Below, piece by piece: positions 45,176-55,853 of a stretch of 64,000 nucleotides of DNA. A program made the position numbers and the translations under genes. The notes beneath the pieces were generated by a model. That model searched no databases and was not told the origin of the DNA. It worked only from the letters and a program-made list of their open reading frames with translations. Source of the stretch: Shinisaurus crocodilurus. Lineage: Eukaryota > Chordata > Lepidosauria > Squamata > Shinisauridae. Positions within the stretch are counted from its first letter, which is position 1; each line of letters starts with the position of its first letter. The stretch spans positions 109,497,379-109,561,378 of the forward strand of contig CM037876.1 in assembly GCA_021292165.1 (NCBI GenBank), given 5' to 3'.

Positions 45176-45183
45176 GTATCTAG
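45176..45183. repeat. Left 8-bp target duplication of GC-rich hAT
   Basis: GTATCTAG, repeated exactly at 46764-46771. Confidence 0.9.
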
Positions 45184-45440
45184 CAGAGGCGTAGCGTGGG
45201 GGGTGCAGGGGGGGCCGGCCGCACCGGGCGTAACATCTGGGGGGGGCGCGCTCGCACTCGCAGCTCTCTGCCCCTGCCTGGCTCACTCACTCTCTCTGCA
45301 GCCTTCATGGGATCTGTAGCCCCGCCTCCTCCTCCCGGGATTAACCGCCTCGCCGGAGCTGCAGCAGGAGGGGGAGAAGACGAGGAGGAGGAGGAAGGAA
45401 TCCTCCTTCTTCTACTGTTACCCTTGCCCCTGCAAGCTTG

Positions 45441-45587
45441 GGGCGCAATCTTATGCGGGTTAAGACAGAAAAAAGTCCTACAACTCCCAGCATGCCCCAG
45501 CCAGCATGGTTGCACCCTATATGCTGGCAGGGGCGTGCTGGGAGTTGTAGGACTTTTCTTTGTCTAAGCACACATAAGATTGCGCCC
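45441..45587. mobile_element. Palindromic MITE family P2, copy
   Basis: GGGCGCAATCTTATGCGGGT and the complementary right end ACATAAGATTGCGCCC, with inner arms AGTCCTACAACTCCCAGCAT/GCTGGGAGTTGTAGGACTTT. Nested in the GC-rich hAT. Confidence 0.8.
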
Positions 45588-45734
45588 AGTTAGAGACTGT
45601 TAACTCCTTGGGGCAGCGACCTGTTTTTCGCTTTATGTCACATTATGTATGTGAATTACTACTACTACTACTACTACTACTAAATTCATGCGCCCTTGAA
45701 AGGTGGGGAAAACTTTTATTTCCACTTGGAAATA

Positions 45735-46740
45735 AATCCTTCCTCCTCCTCGTCGTCTTCTCCCCCTCCTGCTGCTGGAAGGAAGGAAGGCGGGAGCCAG
45801 CCGCGTAAGTGGCAACTTTGCTGCCGCCCCGCCCGGACTGCTTTGCATGGGGCTGGCCCGGCCCGGCCCCCCGCCTGGATCGGGTCCCCCAGCAAACGTT
45901 GTGTCGCTCGCCGCGCAGGTGCCTCGGGCCGGACGCGGGCAGGAGGGGAAGGCGCCCCGCCAGGCGGCGGCGGCGAAGGAGGCGACGCTGCCCGGGCTGG
46001 GCGCGTTTCAGCGGCGCGGCGCGGGCGCGGCGCGGCGGAGAGTCCGGCGGGTGGACGGGCTGCTGCCTGCCTCGCCTCGCCCCGCCCTGGCAGGCAGGAG
46101 TGCCTCGACGCCCGGCTCGGCTCAGCAGAGGGCAGATTGATCGGCCCATCTGCATAATCGATAGGGCAGCGAAGAGGGTGGCCGGGAAATGGCTGCGATG
46201 CCCGCCCGCCCGCCGCCGCCGCTCCCCTCCGCCGGCCTTCTCGCCACGCTGCGCGGGGAGCGAGCCTCTGCCCCGGAGGAGGCGCCCCGGCACGCTGCCT
46301 GCCAACATGTCACTGGCGCCCGGAGCCCCCCCGGCACCCTCCTTCTGCCTAGGTAGGGGGCACCCGGAGAGTTGCAAACAGGAGCCCCCCCCCCCTCGGC
46401 CCACTTGCCTTGTTGGCTTAGTGCTGAGTCGTCCTGTGCTTATCTAAATATTTGCAAAAGCGCCTTTTTTTTTTAAATTGCTCGGAGCAAACCGAGTCGT
46501 GTCCTTTGGGGGGGGGGGGAAGAAAATGTCCGGGGGTTGCGGCGATTGGTGCCAAGTGCGTCTTTCGCCCAGACCTTCGCCGTTGGGTCCTGCGAAGCGC
46601 CGGGCCGAAGCGCCCGTGGAAGCCGCCTTCCAGTTCGCCTTGGCCACTGGGTCTTGCCTTTGGGCCCATCTAGTGGAAGAGACTCGAGTGCTAAAATCCA
46701 CGGGTTAGGGGGCGCAAATTACTTGCCTTGCCCCGGGTGC
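45735..46740 (+). promoter_or_regulatory. CpG-island-like segment with possible captured first exon
   Basis: Dense CpG, G/C-box-like GGGCGG/CCGCCC runs and GC-rich overlapping open frames on both strands. A short frame starts at 46306 in a fair Kozak context (GCCAACATGT), reads MSLAPGAPPAPSFCLG, and runs straight into a GTAGGG donor-like site at about 46353. I recognise no protein. It may be promoter and exon 1 DNA copied from another locus, or just GC-rich sequence. Confidence 0.35.
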
Positions 46741-46763
46741 TGACAACCCACGCTACGCCACTG

Positions 46764-47158
46764 GTATCTAGAGGATTTTCCTTCTGGGATTTAGCTCCCA
46801 ACTGCAAGTTTGTAAAGAGTTCCCTTCTGGGAGTCAGCTTCCTTTGCTGTGCCCTTGTTTTGGCTTCAGCTGATTATTTAAGAGTTTAAATAAATTTAAA
46901 TGATTACTTGAGTGAATTTAAGAAATAAAGAAGTAAATAGTATATTTACCTTCTCACATAGGTACTTAACTCATTTGTGCGCTAAAAAACTTCCTTTTAC
47001 CTTGACACTGTGATTGGGATGTTTCATCACTGGGGCTCCTTGTGCTCAGTGATTTCTTATTAAGGATGGGGTGATGAACCTCCAACAAAGCCCATTCTCT
47101 CTCCCTTCCCCAGAGAAGAGCAAATAACTTACTCTAATTATGCAGCCATGGTCTATAA
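46764..47158. other. Intron 5 sequence, nothing classified
   Basis: A/T-rich spacer between two hAT insertions. Confidence 0.35.
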
Positions 47159-48112
47159 CAGTGATGGCGAACCTATGGCATGGGTGCCACAGCTGGCATG
47201 CAGGGACCTCTCTGTGGGCATTCGAGCCATTGGTCACCAGATCGCAAAAAGACTGTCCCCTTCTGCAAAACACTAATGATCTTGTTCTTTCTCACAGTGT
47301 GGAACAGAATGATTTTATTCTAGAATTCCTGTTACAGAATTCTTTTCTACATTGTTATCACATTTAAAAGATTTTGAAGAATGACTGAGGCACAGAGCAT
47401 GGCTTGGATGTAAAGCCCTAACAGTTGACCTGAGTGCTGCATGTGTTGCTCTCAAACTAACGGAGTATGAGCCAAGGTTTGACAAATTATCAGCATGCAT
47501 GCAATAGCAAAAATCACATTAATTGTGCAAAAGCATGCCCAATGCAAACTTTTACCTAATGCAGTGTTTGCAGTCCAAGACATAAAGTGTTTAAGATGTG
47601 TTAAGCACGTTTAGTTTTCTTGTTTATCTTGCTCATCCTAGTACAGGTTGACTTTTACTTTTACTAATCCGACACCTGTAGAAGCAGGGAAAGGACCCAG
47701 GGTAAAGCTTGCCCCATACAATTTCAGTCTGGCATATAATCATATTACAAGTTGAGAATCCCTTATCCAAAAATACATGTGCCTAATTATTTAAAAAGTT
47801 TGTCTAAATTCCCTTCAGGCTATGTGTACAATGTAGTACTATAATAATGTTTTGAGTTGATTTTTTTTCCCAACAAAAAACTGTTTGTATCATTGAAAGC
47901 TCTGTTATTGTGTTTTTCTTTTAAGACAAAAGATGTTAATTAGTTCGGACAACTGTATGAGTTGTAATTAGTTCGGACAACTGTATGAGTTGTTTTTCGA
48001 AAACTAAAACCTCGGTATTCAGGTTTAATTGCAGTGTTGGCACTTTGAAATAAGTAAGTTGGTTTTGTGTTGCAGTTTGGGCACTCGGGCTCAAAAAGGT
48101 TCGCCATCACTG
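47159..48112. mobile_element. Non-autonomous hAT transposon, copy 2
   Basis: 954 bp, ends CAGTGATGGCGAACCTATGG and GGTTCGCCATCACTG, with perfect 8-bp duplications GTCTATAA at 47151-47158 and 48113-48120. Same orientation as copy 1 and almost identical to it, apart from a 28-bp tandem duplication (TTAGTTCGGACAACTGTATG repeated at about 47939 and 47967) and a GGAAAGGACCCAG insertion at about 47688. Confidence 0.92.
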
Positions 48113-48550
48113 GTCTATAATCTCCTTTCCTTTCCTCTCCTCTCAATTTCATTAGTGCTGGCAGTAGCTGGGTGGAGTTTGGCTTTATTGTGTTGATCAC
48201 CTCCTTCCATTTTGTACTCATGATCTTGAAGTTAATTTGCAACCTTCAGTTTGCCCTTTATGACTGTAATGGGTTCCTGCTGTGGAAGAGGCCCCTTGAT
48301 TCTGCCTATGATGACCACTTGGTTGTGCATATGGTTAGCTGCTCTGTACCACCAGCCCCAGTCTGGCTGCTTCTTCCTGTTACTTGCCCCCTCAACACAG
48401 AGATTAAATCCTTGGGGATGCATTATATGTAATACTCAGTTTATCTGTTCTTTAAAATGCCATAAGTTCTCCCTTTAGACAACAGGGGAGGGATGTATCA
48501 AGAATTCAAGTGCCGTTTTCAACATGCAGACCTATAGGCAAATACTCTGA

Positions 48551-48790
48551 AGGGCCAAATTAGATGCAACACTAAACATATCACTTTGTTTGTTTGTTTT
48601 TAATTTTTAAAAAAGCAGATGGAGGGGGGTCTCCAATTCTTCCCATTCTAGCTGTAATCTCATTTTAAAAAATCACCCCAATGTTGCTATAAACCCTCCA
48701 AAGCTCCCTTTGGTGCCAATTCATTTTTTTAAAAAAAATCCTGATGTGCTTTGGAGTGACATTTTTTAAGGTTACATCTACTTTGGCCCT
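48551..48790. mobile_element. MITE with GGGCCAAAT-type ends
   Basis: AGGGCCAAATTAGATGCAAC and the complementary right end GTTACATCTACTTTGGCCCT are inverted repeats. Confidence 0.65.
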
Positions 48791-48997
48791 GATGTAGTCA
48801 TCCAATTACCCAAGCTAAATTTGCAATTAACCTGAATTTAAAACAAGAAATCCCTTTCGATATTGTCTTGTTGGTCATTTTATTTCGAGTCCCACATGAC
48901 ATCTCATTAGACTCCCACAATTACAAAGCAACAAGTCCTAAAATAATTCCTACGCTTTGTTTTAAGGAAGAAAAGAAAAAAACAAAAACAAAATTGA

Positions 48998-49392
48998 GGG
49001 CCAATCTAGACGTTAAATGCATACAATGTTTAGTGTGCCCAGTTTTTGTTCTTCAGGAAGCGAGCTCGTATGGGGAAGGGGGCAGAAGCATTGGGACCAC
49101 AGAGCATGAGGAGGCAGATGAAACCTTTTCCTGTGTCCTGCTGAAAATCTCTCCCCTGGCCCTGCTGCTATGAGCCCTAGAAAGAAGCTTCCACTGGTGC
49201 CAACAGAAGTTTCCCAGCAAGGATCAATAGTAGCTTTAACAGGGAGCAGGTGGAACAGGGTGTGCAGGGAAAGGGCTCGCCCTGCCTTCTCTGCAATGCC
49301 ATAGCGCAGGCTCCAGCAGCTGCTATTTATAAAAACAAAAACTGTGCACATTAAATACTTACATGCATTTAATGTCACGTGTAGTTTGCTCC
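48998..49392. mobile_element. MITE with GGCCAATCTAGACG-type ends
   Basis: GGGCCAATCTAGACGTTAAA and the right end TTTAATGTCACGTGTAGTTT are imperfect inverted repeats; related to 48551-48790. Confidence 0.6.
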
Positions 49393-49599
49393 GGACAGCC
49401 TCTTCTTATTATAATGCAATGCTGTTGTCTAAGAATAATATTCTATGGAAACAAAAATTTGTAAATGCTATGTTAAAAAAAAAGAAGGATAAAAGAAAAA
49501 GGTCAGGATAATCGCCACTAGGATCTCATCATAAATTCCCTGGAAATGTCTCCAAAGAAAGAAGAGGTTTTTTTAAAAAATGCCATAATTAGTAATATC

Positions 49600-49930
49600 T
49601 AGCCCTCTTACATTTAATATCAGATAGGGAAACATTCCAAAGTAACATCTGTATAAGCTGTAAGCATGTGAAGGTTCTTCATGAAACTTTGAGGCAACAG
49701 GAAAGACAGATTGCTTACCTGTAACTATAGTTCTTCGAGTGGTCATCTGTGCAGTCACACATATGGGCTCTGTGCCTGCACGGACCCTCGATTCAGGAAG
49801 CTTCCATTGCTGAGGAATTTTCAGTGGGAACCCTCCCCCACCATCTAACTGCACATGTCCTTAACAGGTTCCTGCCTATTCCCTCAATTCCCTGAGACCA
49901 CCTTTTGTGGCTTCAAAAACCGAGAGAAAT
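49600..49930. repeat. DIRS-like inverted terminal repeat, 3' side of the element
   Basis: Inverted relative to 53880-54200, with a few mismatches and small gaps by eye. Confidence 0.8.
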
Positions 49931-50059
49931 AAAGAAGTGGTCTGGACCGAGGACAGTACTGACACCTATAACAAAGAGGGAAAAACTAGCCTCAGAACCA
50001 GAAATACAAGAAAAAGAAGACCTTCAGTTGATACCGAAGCGAGGACGGTGGGCAGGTTG

Positions 50060-50160
50060 TGTGAATGCACAGATGACCACCTGAAGAACTACAGTTACAG
50101 GTAAGCAACCTGTCTTTCTTCTTTGTGGTCTCTGTGCATTACACAGGTAAAAGAAGGCTC
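50060..50160. repeat. Putative DIRS internal complementary region
   Basis: GAATGCACAGATGACCACCT and ACTACAGTTACAGGTAAGCA repeat the inner part of the terminal repeat, then TTCTTCTTTGTGGTCTCTGT with GCATTACACA is complementary to 54196-54231. In DIRS elements such a region bridges the two ends during circle formation. Confidence 0.6.
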
Positions 50161-50435
50161 CTCTCCATTATAAGAGAAACACATCGCCTTGGGAGTGAGC
50201 ACCGATCCTCGCTCTGCTTCAGAAGTCAGGACATGTAGTATTCTTTTCTGTGGCGAAGAGATCCATCACAGGATGGCCCCACCTGTGGAAGTTTATCTGA
50301 AGGACTATCAGGTACAACTGCCACTCATGCGAAATTGGAGTCGAGTGGCTTAAAAGCATCTGCAAGAGCATTGTCCATGCTGGCTATATGTATAGCAATG
50401 AAACTCATCCTCCACAGAATCATCCACTTGTACAA

Positions 50436-50840
50436 CTAGAGAGTAAGCTGGTTGAGTGCAGAAGATTTCATCCCGCCCTGCTTGTTCACATACCAGACAA
50501 CTGTCGTGTGGTTGGTAACAATTTGAATATGTCTACCTAAGAGTTTTGGTTCGGCGGCAAGCAGGACATTCCGGACAGCTAAGAGCTCCAGGTAATTGGT
50601 ATGCAATGTGGCCTTGGTTGCGGACCATGTTCCTTGCATGATATGGTGACCACAATGTGCGGTCCATCCAAGGAAGAGCCTGTCATCACTACTACCGACA
50701 GAGTCGGTGGCGGAAAAGGAGCCCCTTGCTGAAGATTGCATGAGAGCATCCACCAGCCAAGAGGGGCCCCCACCTGCCGTGCTAGGTAAAGTCGGGTTTG
50801 GCACGCATCGGAGTCTGGATTGAAAGTATGAAGGAACCAA
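50436..50840 (-). pseudogene. DIRS-like RNase H domain
   Basis: The minus strand is open for 134 codons. TAHCGHHIMQGTW corresponds to the first RNase H block, LHTNYLELLAVRNVLLA to the glutamate-containing helix, and IQIVTNHTTVVWYVNKQGG to the block where intact DIRS elements read TDNTT; the aspartate is replaced by Asn-His. This places the domain in the DIRS rather than LINE or retroviral lineage. Probably inactive. Confidence 0.75.
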
Positions 50841-50944
50841 TTCTGGAGGACCCGCATCTGTAGTCTGGCAAAGACTACTACTGTGAGGGTAGCCACCACA
50901 AGTCTCAACAGATGTTGAATGTCTAACGCCAAGGCTACATGACT

Positions 50945-51400
50945 TCAGTATAGTTGGGTTGCCAGGCTGATGATGGCCTGAGCATGGTCCTTGGGAAGAT
51001 ATGCCTTGCTTTTCATCGAATCTAGAAGAGCTCCAAAATACTGGATTGAATTCATTGGGACGAGAACTAACTTTTCCTCATTGATGTAGAGTCCAAGGGT
51101 ATGAAGACGACTAAGGTGATAAGCTGTTGAGCCAGAGATTCCTTGGAAGGAGAGACAATCAGCCAGTTGTCCAGGTACAAGAAAATTTGGACACCTAGTA
51201 TGCGAAGATGGCCACACACCACTGCCATACATTTCATGAAGACCCATGGAGCTGTAGCAAGACCAAACTAGAGAACATAGAACTGGTAAGCGTCGACCCC
51301 AGTGCTGAGCCGGAAATAAAGCTGACTGTCTTCATGGATAGCTACATGGAAGAAGGGTCCTTGAGGTCGATGGAGGTGAACCAATCGCCCCTTTGGAGAA
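50945..51400 (-). pseudogene. DIRS-like reverse transcriptase domain
   Basis: On the minus strand GDWFTSIDLKD at about 51375 is the first catalytic block, followed in another frame by FHVAIHEDSQLYFRLS and AYQFYVL. The YLDD box reads YLDNWLIV at about 51154-51177, with Asn for the second Asp. Then come LGLYINEEKLVLVP and IQYFGALLDSMKSKAYLP, which are DIRS-type. At least one frameshift and the changed catalytic box make it inactive. The part upstream of GDWF is replaced by a GC-rich segment. Confidence 0.78.
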
Positions 51401-51720
51401 CTGCTCCGGCGCGCTGGAGCCCCGCCCGCGCTCTGTTTTGGCGCAGGGAACCATGGCAACAGGGCTTAAACAGCCCTGTTGCTATGGTTCCCCCCGCCAA
51501 AAACAGAGCGCAGGGTCCCATCGCGTCACTTCCTCCGCGCCGGAAGTGGCGCGACGGGACCCGTCGGACAGGGAAGACAGGCTCTCTGCTCTGCGTAGAG
51601 CTTTTGGTAAGTCCGCGCGGGTGGCCGAGAATCTCGGCGGACACGACAAGCAGGCCCAGTTCGTGCCTCGCTCATGTCCGCCAAGATTCTTGGCCACATC
51701 CTTAGTTGAGACCAACGCTG
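51395..51720. mobile_element. GC-rich insert with a long hairpin inside the DIRS-like element
   Basis: The reverse transcriptase homology stops abruptly at about 51400. The insert holds a hairpin at about 51429-51510: GCGCTCTGTTTTGGCGCAGG ... GGGAACCATGGCAACAGGGC with its complement after the TAAAC loop. A second smaller inverted repeat, CGCGTCACTTCC/GGAAGTGGCGCG, follows at about 51524-51555. No target duplication was identified. Confidence 0.6.
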
Positions 51721-51739
51721 CTGTTGGAAGGGTAGAAAA

Positions 51740-53700
51740 TTAGAGGTCTAGCCTATCCCCATTTTCCTGGCAGTGGGCTTCGCCTTTTGGACAGAATCGA
51801 CCACATCATCTTTCTTGGTGTTGAATAAGCCTTCCCCATCAAAGGAGAGATCCTCAATGCGGGATCCTGAGTAAGTCCTGCAGAATGAAACCAGGCATGC
51901 CATCGGAGGGCTACAGCACCAACCAAAGCTTTTACATCACATTTGGCCTGGTGACACAAAGCATTAATTTGCTGTCTTGACAACCGCATCACCTCCGACT
52001 GAAAAACCCTTGCCAACTCTCTCTAGTCATCTGGCAAGTAATCATAGAGGAAGCCCATTTTCTCCCATTAAAAAAGTTGGTACCTGGACATCGCCGCCTG
52101 GTAATTGGAGACTCATAGACCAAGGGCAGCTTAGAAGTAGATTCACTGGCCCATCAAATCTAGTCTTTGGCCCTCCTTGTCTACAGGCGAAGAGTGCTGC
52201 CTGTGCAATTTCCCCTGGGCAGATTCAACAATTATAGAGTTCAGAGATGGGTGAGAGAAAAGGAAGGTGGCATCCTTTTCCTGAAGTCTGTACATGCCCT
52301 CAAGTCTTTTAGAAGTAGGGGCCACAGGTTACTGTGATTTCCAGGATGGTTGGACAGTTTGCAAAGCATCGGCAAAAAGGCAATAGCTACAGGAGCTGCA
52401 GGCTGCAGCCTCCATGAACACTGTATCAAAGACAGGGTCCTTCACCCTCAGCACCGGCTACTGTGTCTCGAACCCAAGCAATTGTGCCATTCGAGCAACT
52501 TGCTCTGAAAAATGCCCCATGTCTTCAGATGGAGAAGTAGGGTCTTGGTGTCCAACTTGGCCATCTGGAGAGGCAACTGATGGTGCTGCTGAAGAAGACA
52601 CTGCCAAAACTGAATGATAGTCTTCACCTGTAGACTGTGGCAAAGAAGTGCAGTTGCCACACAGTGAGACTGGATGTGACACTGGCCGATGAAGTGGAGA
52701 TCGGGGTGGTACTGGCAGCGATGGAATAGTTGAGCATTGTGCCAGGGACGAAGACAGGGTGGAGGAGTAGGTGGCAAAAGAAATTCAGGAGGAGGTCATG
52801 CAAGCGAGACCGAAGGAGCCGATCTGTAACGTGGTGACACTCCGCCTAGGTATCGAAGTTGCTCAATATGAGCCTCTCTATCCCTCCGAGCGTGCCAATT
52901 GTCCCAATAGTAGGTTCTAGCTGATGGAATTGGCCATCCAGGATGGTCAGAAAAAGGAGACCAGGAGCACTCCTGAGATCAATAGTAATGATCCCTCTCC
53001 TGTTGGTAGTAACCTGAATCCCTCGAATCCAGACAGCCTCGTCGGTACCGAGGTGGAGAACAAAGAGGCTGCTGTCCAGATCAATGCACAGAGGGGTGAA
53101 GGATCTCAAACTTGATCCTGAGCTGGAGAAGATGAATGCTCCCAGATTTCTCCCTCCGATATGGATGTGATCAGAGCCGGGTTTCAGCTCTGTACCAATG
53201 AGGCCATTCGGACTGGCAAATCCAATAATGGGAGCGTTGGAGGCACTGTCAGAACGGACTTCAGAGACTATGTGTGAGACTTCTTTGTCTCAGCTTTCTT
53301 TTTCTTCTGAGAGCCCAACTTGGAGGCCTTTGCTTTCTTGGTAAACTTCTTTGCAAGCACGATAGACAGAGACATACCCAGCATTGGTGGATCGGTGTGT
53401 CTCATAGATGGTGCCTCAGTCTGCCCCGCACATGTTGAGGTTGGGCAATCGGGGAGGTAGATCAAGATTGTGACATTGTTTTAGGTGTCTCCATGGCCTC
53501 CAATACCCATTTCCAGAGCTCTGCACAGTCTGTCTGGCCGATTTCTTCTTGCTTGTTTCGTGAAAGCTTGACAATGGGCGCAAGTATCAACTTTGTGCCC
53601 CTCTCCCAAGCAAAGCAGACAGTGTGAGTGACCATCCGTTGGCAGAAGTTTGCTTCCACAGAGAATGCAGTTGCGAAATGGGGCCTTTAAGGCTGTACAC
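51740..53700 (-). pseudogene. DIRS-like gag region, degenerate
   Basis: The minus strand at 51753-52016 reads LVGAVALRWHAWFHSAGLTQ, the conserved block just before the reverse transcriptase in DIRS gag proteins (RRHAWLR..G). Further upstream, weakly coding stretches with acidic and serine-rich composition extend to about 53650. Frames are broken repeatedly. Confidence 0.55.
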
Positions 53701-53879
53701 CCAAAAGGGCAGTACTGTGATCACAGAGATCGCCTCAAAAAAAGAAAGAAAGAACAGTAAATAAAATGTAAAAAGATGACAGACAGAGGAATGATAGAAG
53801 TGAGAAACAGGATGAATAAAAATTTTAAGAATAAAAAAAACCCCTCAGCACAAGAGTCATAGACGAAGGAAGCTCCTCT

Positions 53880-54232
53880 TGAGGCAACCACAATGGCAGT
53901 CGAAGAGGAACTGAGGAAGAGGCGGGAACCTGTTACGGACGTGTGCAGTTGGATGGTGGGGGAGGGTTCCCACTGAAAATTCCTCAGCAATGGAAGCTTC
54001 CCGAATCAAGACTCCATGCAGGTGCAGAGCCCATACGTGTGAATGCACAGATGACCACTCGAAGAACTATAGTTACAGGTAAGAAATCTGTCTTTCCTGT
54101 TGCCTCAAAGTTTCATGAAGAACCTTCACATGCTTAGAGCTTACTTTGTTACTTTGGAAAGTTACCCTACCTAATATTAAATGTAAGAGGGCGCAGGGCC
54201 CATATGTGTGATGCACAGAGACCACGAAGAAG
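53880..54232. repeat. DIRS-like inverted terminal repeat, 5' side of the element
   Basis: Partner of 49600-49930. The outer 40 bp (54190-54232) are complementary to the putative internal complementary region. Confidence 0.8.
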
Positions 54233-54574
54233 AATCAACAGTTTCAGAACTCAAACACTACATCCAAATTTGTATTCACAAAAAATCCTGACCCAATTCT
54301 ATGCTTTAATGTAACATTTAAAATACATCTATCAATTTCAATTCAAAATAAAATGTAAATCCACCTGAACTTCAGACCATGATGGAAGATGACCCAATAG
54401 ATATGAGATAGAAGTTCAAGACCACTTTTATTTCTGAGACAGTGGTGGAACATAAATGGTGGGCTCCTCTCCCCACCACACTTAAGCTTATTTCAAAAGC
54501 ATGTATCTTGCTTAGAAGAGCTACTATTACTGGGATGTAGAGATCTCTTAAGAAAAAGGTATGCAGCAAATTAC

Positions 54575-54636
54575 CTGGCTGTCAGTCATTTGGTAGAGGT
54601 GTTTGTAGACCATGTAGACTTGGAAAGAATTAACAC
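54575..54636 (-). CDS. CRMP1: CRMP1 exon 5 (62-bp micro-exon)
   Basis: The 62-bp length is exactly that of CRMP exon 5. The acceptor is TGCAAACAG and the donor GTAATT. It reads (G)VNSFQVYMVYKHLYQMTDSQ, about residues 160-180. Two positions are unusual: the family's very conserved Met-Ala-Tyr-Lys-Asp segment here reads Met-Val-Tyr-Lys-His. The exon keeps its frame and splice sites, so this looks like real divergence or a polymorphism/assembly error rather than a pseudogene. Intron 5, on its 3' side, is about 13 kb and holds the DIRS-like, hAT and CR1 insertions. Confidence 0.95.
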
Positions 54637-54945
54637 CTGTTTGCAGAAAAACATGAATTGATGCAAAATAAGAGTTAATAAGTACCTAACGTTAAGATTG
54701 AGCCATTCAAAAGATGAATCAAAATGTGCCAATTTTTATCCGGAAAATCTACTTCACGTATTAGATGCACAATGCTGTTTTCCAACTTGTTCACTTCTCT
54801 GCCACAAATATGCCTAGTGAACAAACCCTTCTGACACCCCCAGACAAAATGCAGAGTGGAGACAGTATCCCATTTTTATAGAAAGAAACTACATAAAGTG
54901 CATCTTGGACATATTTTATGAGGAGAATGTATTCTAGGTATTATC

Positions 54946-55030
54946 AGATTATGCATTGAGCAGGGGGTTGGACTCGATAGCCTTGTAGGCTCCTTCCAAC
55001 TCTATGATCTATGAATCTATGAATCTATGA
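54946..55030 (+). mobile_element. CR1 LINE 3' end
   Basis: ATTGAGCAGGGGGTTGGACT, GGCTCCTTCCAACTCTATGA and three ATCTATGA units. Confidence 0.85.
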
Positions 55031-55595
55031 AAGAACATTTATTTTATTATGCATTTTTCCACATGTTTTTCCCACAGTTCTATCTGTATTACTTATTCCC
55101 CTACACCAGGAGTGGGCAGCCTTTTTTCTGTCTAAATAATTAGCACCATACATTGTTCACCCCCAGTGTTAGCCGCAGCAAATTTTAAATTTCCTTATAT
55201 CTACATGATAACAATAAAACACACAAAAGCATCCCAAAGTACCACAGAGCCACAAATCTACAATATATCACTGTGGAACATCCTACAAAAACTTAAAACC
55301 TGAGCCCCATAGAAGTGTTTAAGTGTAATCCATGTTACTGTACTTTTAAGACGGCTGGCTATCCATTACAATACTTAAGGGGGGGAGGAGAAATAATTTT
55401 GGGAGATGGCTCACATCAGTCTGCATCAGGGGCCAAGGAGGCCATGGGGCCTGTGCAGTGTTTAAGCAGTTTCCATATAGGGTGCAAATTCCTCAGTCAG
55501 CCAACAGCAGATGGAAGAACTCTACCTAAGGGAAGCCTGTGGCCTAAAGCTCACTGCCTAACTTCATTGCAGACCCTGGCTGTAAGTAAAAGTAT

Positions 55596-55799
55596 CAGAG
55601 TACCATCTGTGGAAGGTGTGATGGAGCTGGAGCTTACTCAAGTCCCCTTATACAGCAACCCCCTCCTTCCCGAGCCCAGATCAAATGCCTTGGTACTGGC
55701 CACTTGGAGAGAGAAAACACTTTCCCCAGGGTCTTTGGTCAGAAGCCTCAATCTCACATTTCCCATCCAAACTGGAGTAAAAATACATTTATTATAAAG
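55596..55799. repeat. Large inverted repeat, left arm
   Basis: CAGAGTACCATCTGTGGAAG through GGTCTTTGGTCAGAAGCCTC and on to AAAAATACATTTATTA; inverted and nearly identical at 55932-56111, with two substitutions seen in the first 155 bp and a 24-bp indel near the inner end. Confidence 0.88.
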
Positions 55800-55853
55800 A
55801 GAGTTTTTACAGAGGATACATAAAACAGAAAAACAAATTTAAGCCTTTAAAGC

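Larger units (their letters stand above)
45184..46763. mobile_element. hAT-like transposon carrying a GC-rich, CpG-island-like insert
   Basis: The left end CAGAGGCGTAGCGTGGG and the complement of the right end (CAGTGGCGTAGCGTGGG) are inverted repeats, and perfect 8-bp duplications GTATCTAG flank the 1580 bp. Inside, 45240-45420 and 45735-46740 are very GC- and CpG-rich, unlike any other part of the window. A purine-rich arm at about 45360-45400 has its complement at about 45735-45780. A P2 palindromic MITE (45441-45587) and an (ACT)n run (45657-45683) sit in it. No transposase was recognised. Confidence 0.8.
49600..54232 (-). mobile_element. DIRS-like retroelement with inverted terminal repeats
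   Basis: Ends of about 300 bp are inverted copies of each other: 49600-49930 against 53880-54200, both holding GATGGTGGGGGAGGGTTCCC or its complement, ACTATAGTTCTTCGAGTGGT and ATGAAACTTTGAGGCAACAG. Between them, on the minus strand, lie a gag-like region, reverse transcriptase and RNase H. A third short block at about 50060-50150 resembles an internal complementary region: it is complementary to the outermost right end at 54190-54232. This is the layout of DIRS elements. No tyrosine recombinase was seen and only about 300 bp remain between RNase H and that block, so it is internally deleted. Confidence 0.75.

Noticed and set aside
45643..46404. Minus-strand open frame of 253 codons and overlapping plus-strand frames
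   Set aside because: The region is very GC-rich, where stops are rare on both strands. The peptides are Arg/Gly/Pro/Ser biased with no recognisable domain and are open in several frames at once.
51208..51705. Plus-strand frame of 165 codons
   Set aside because: Antisense shadow of the DIRS-like reverse transcriptase and the GC-rich insert.
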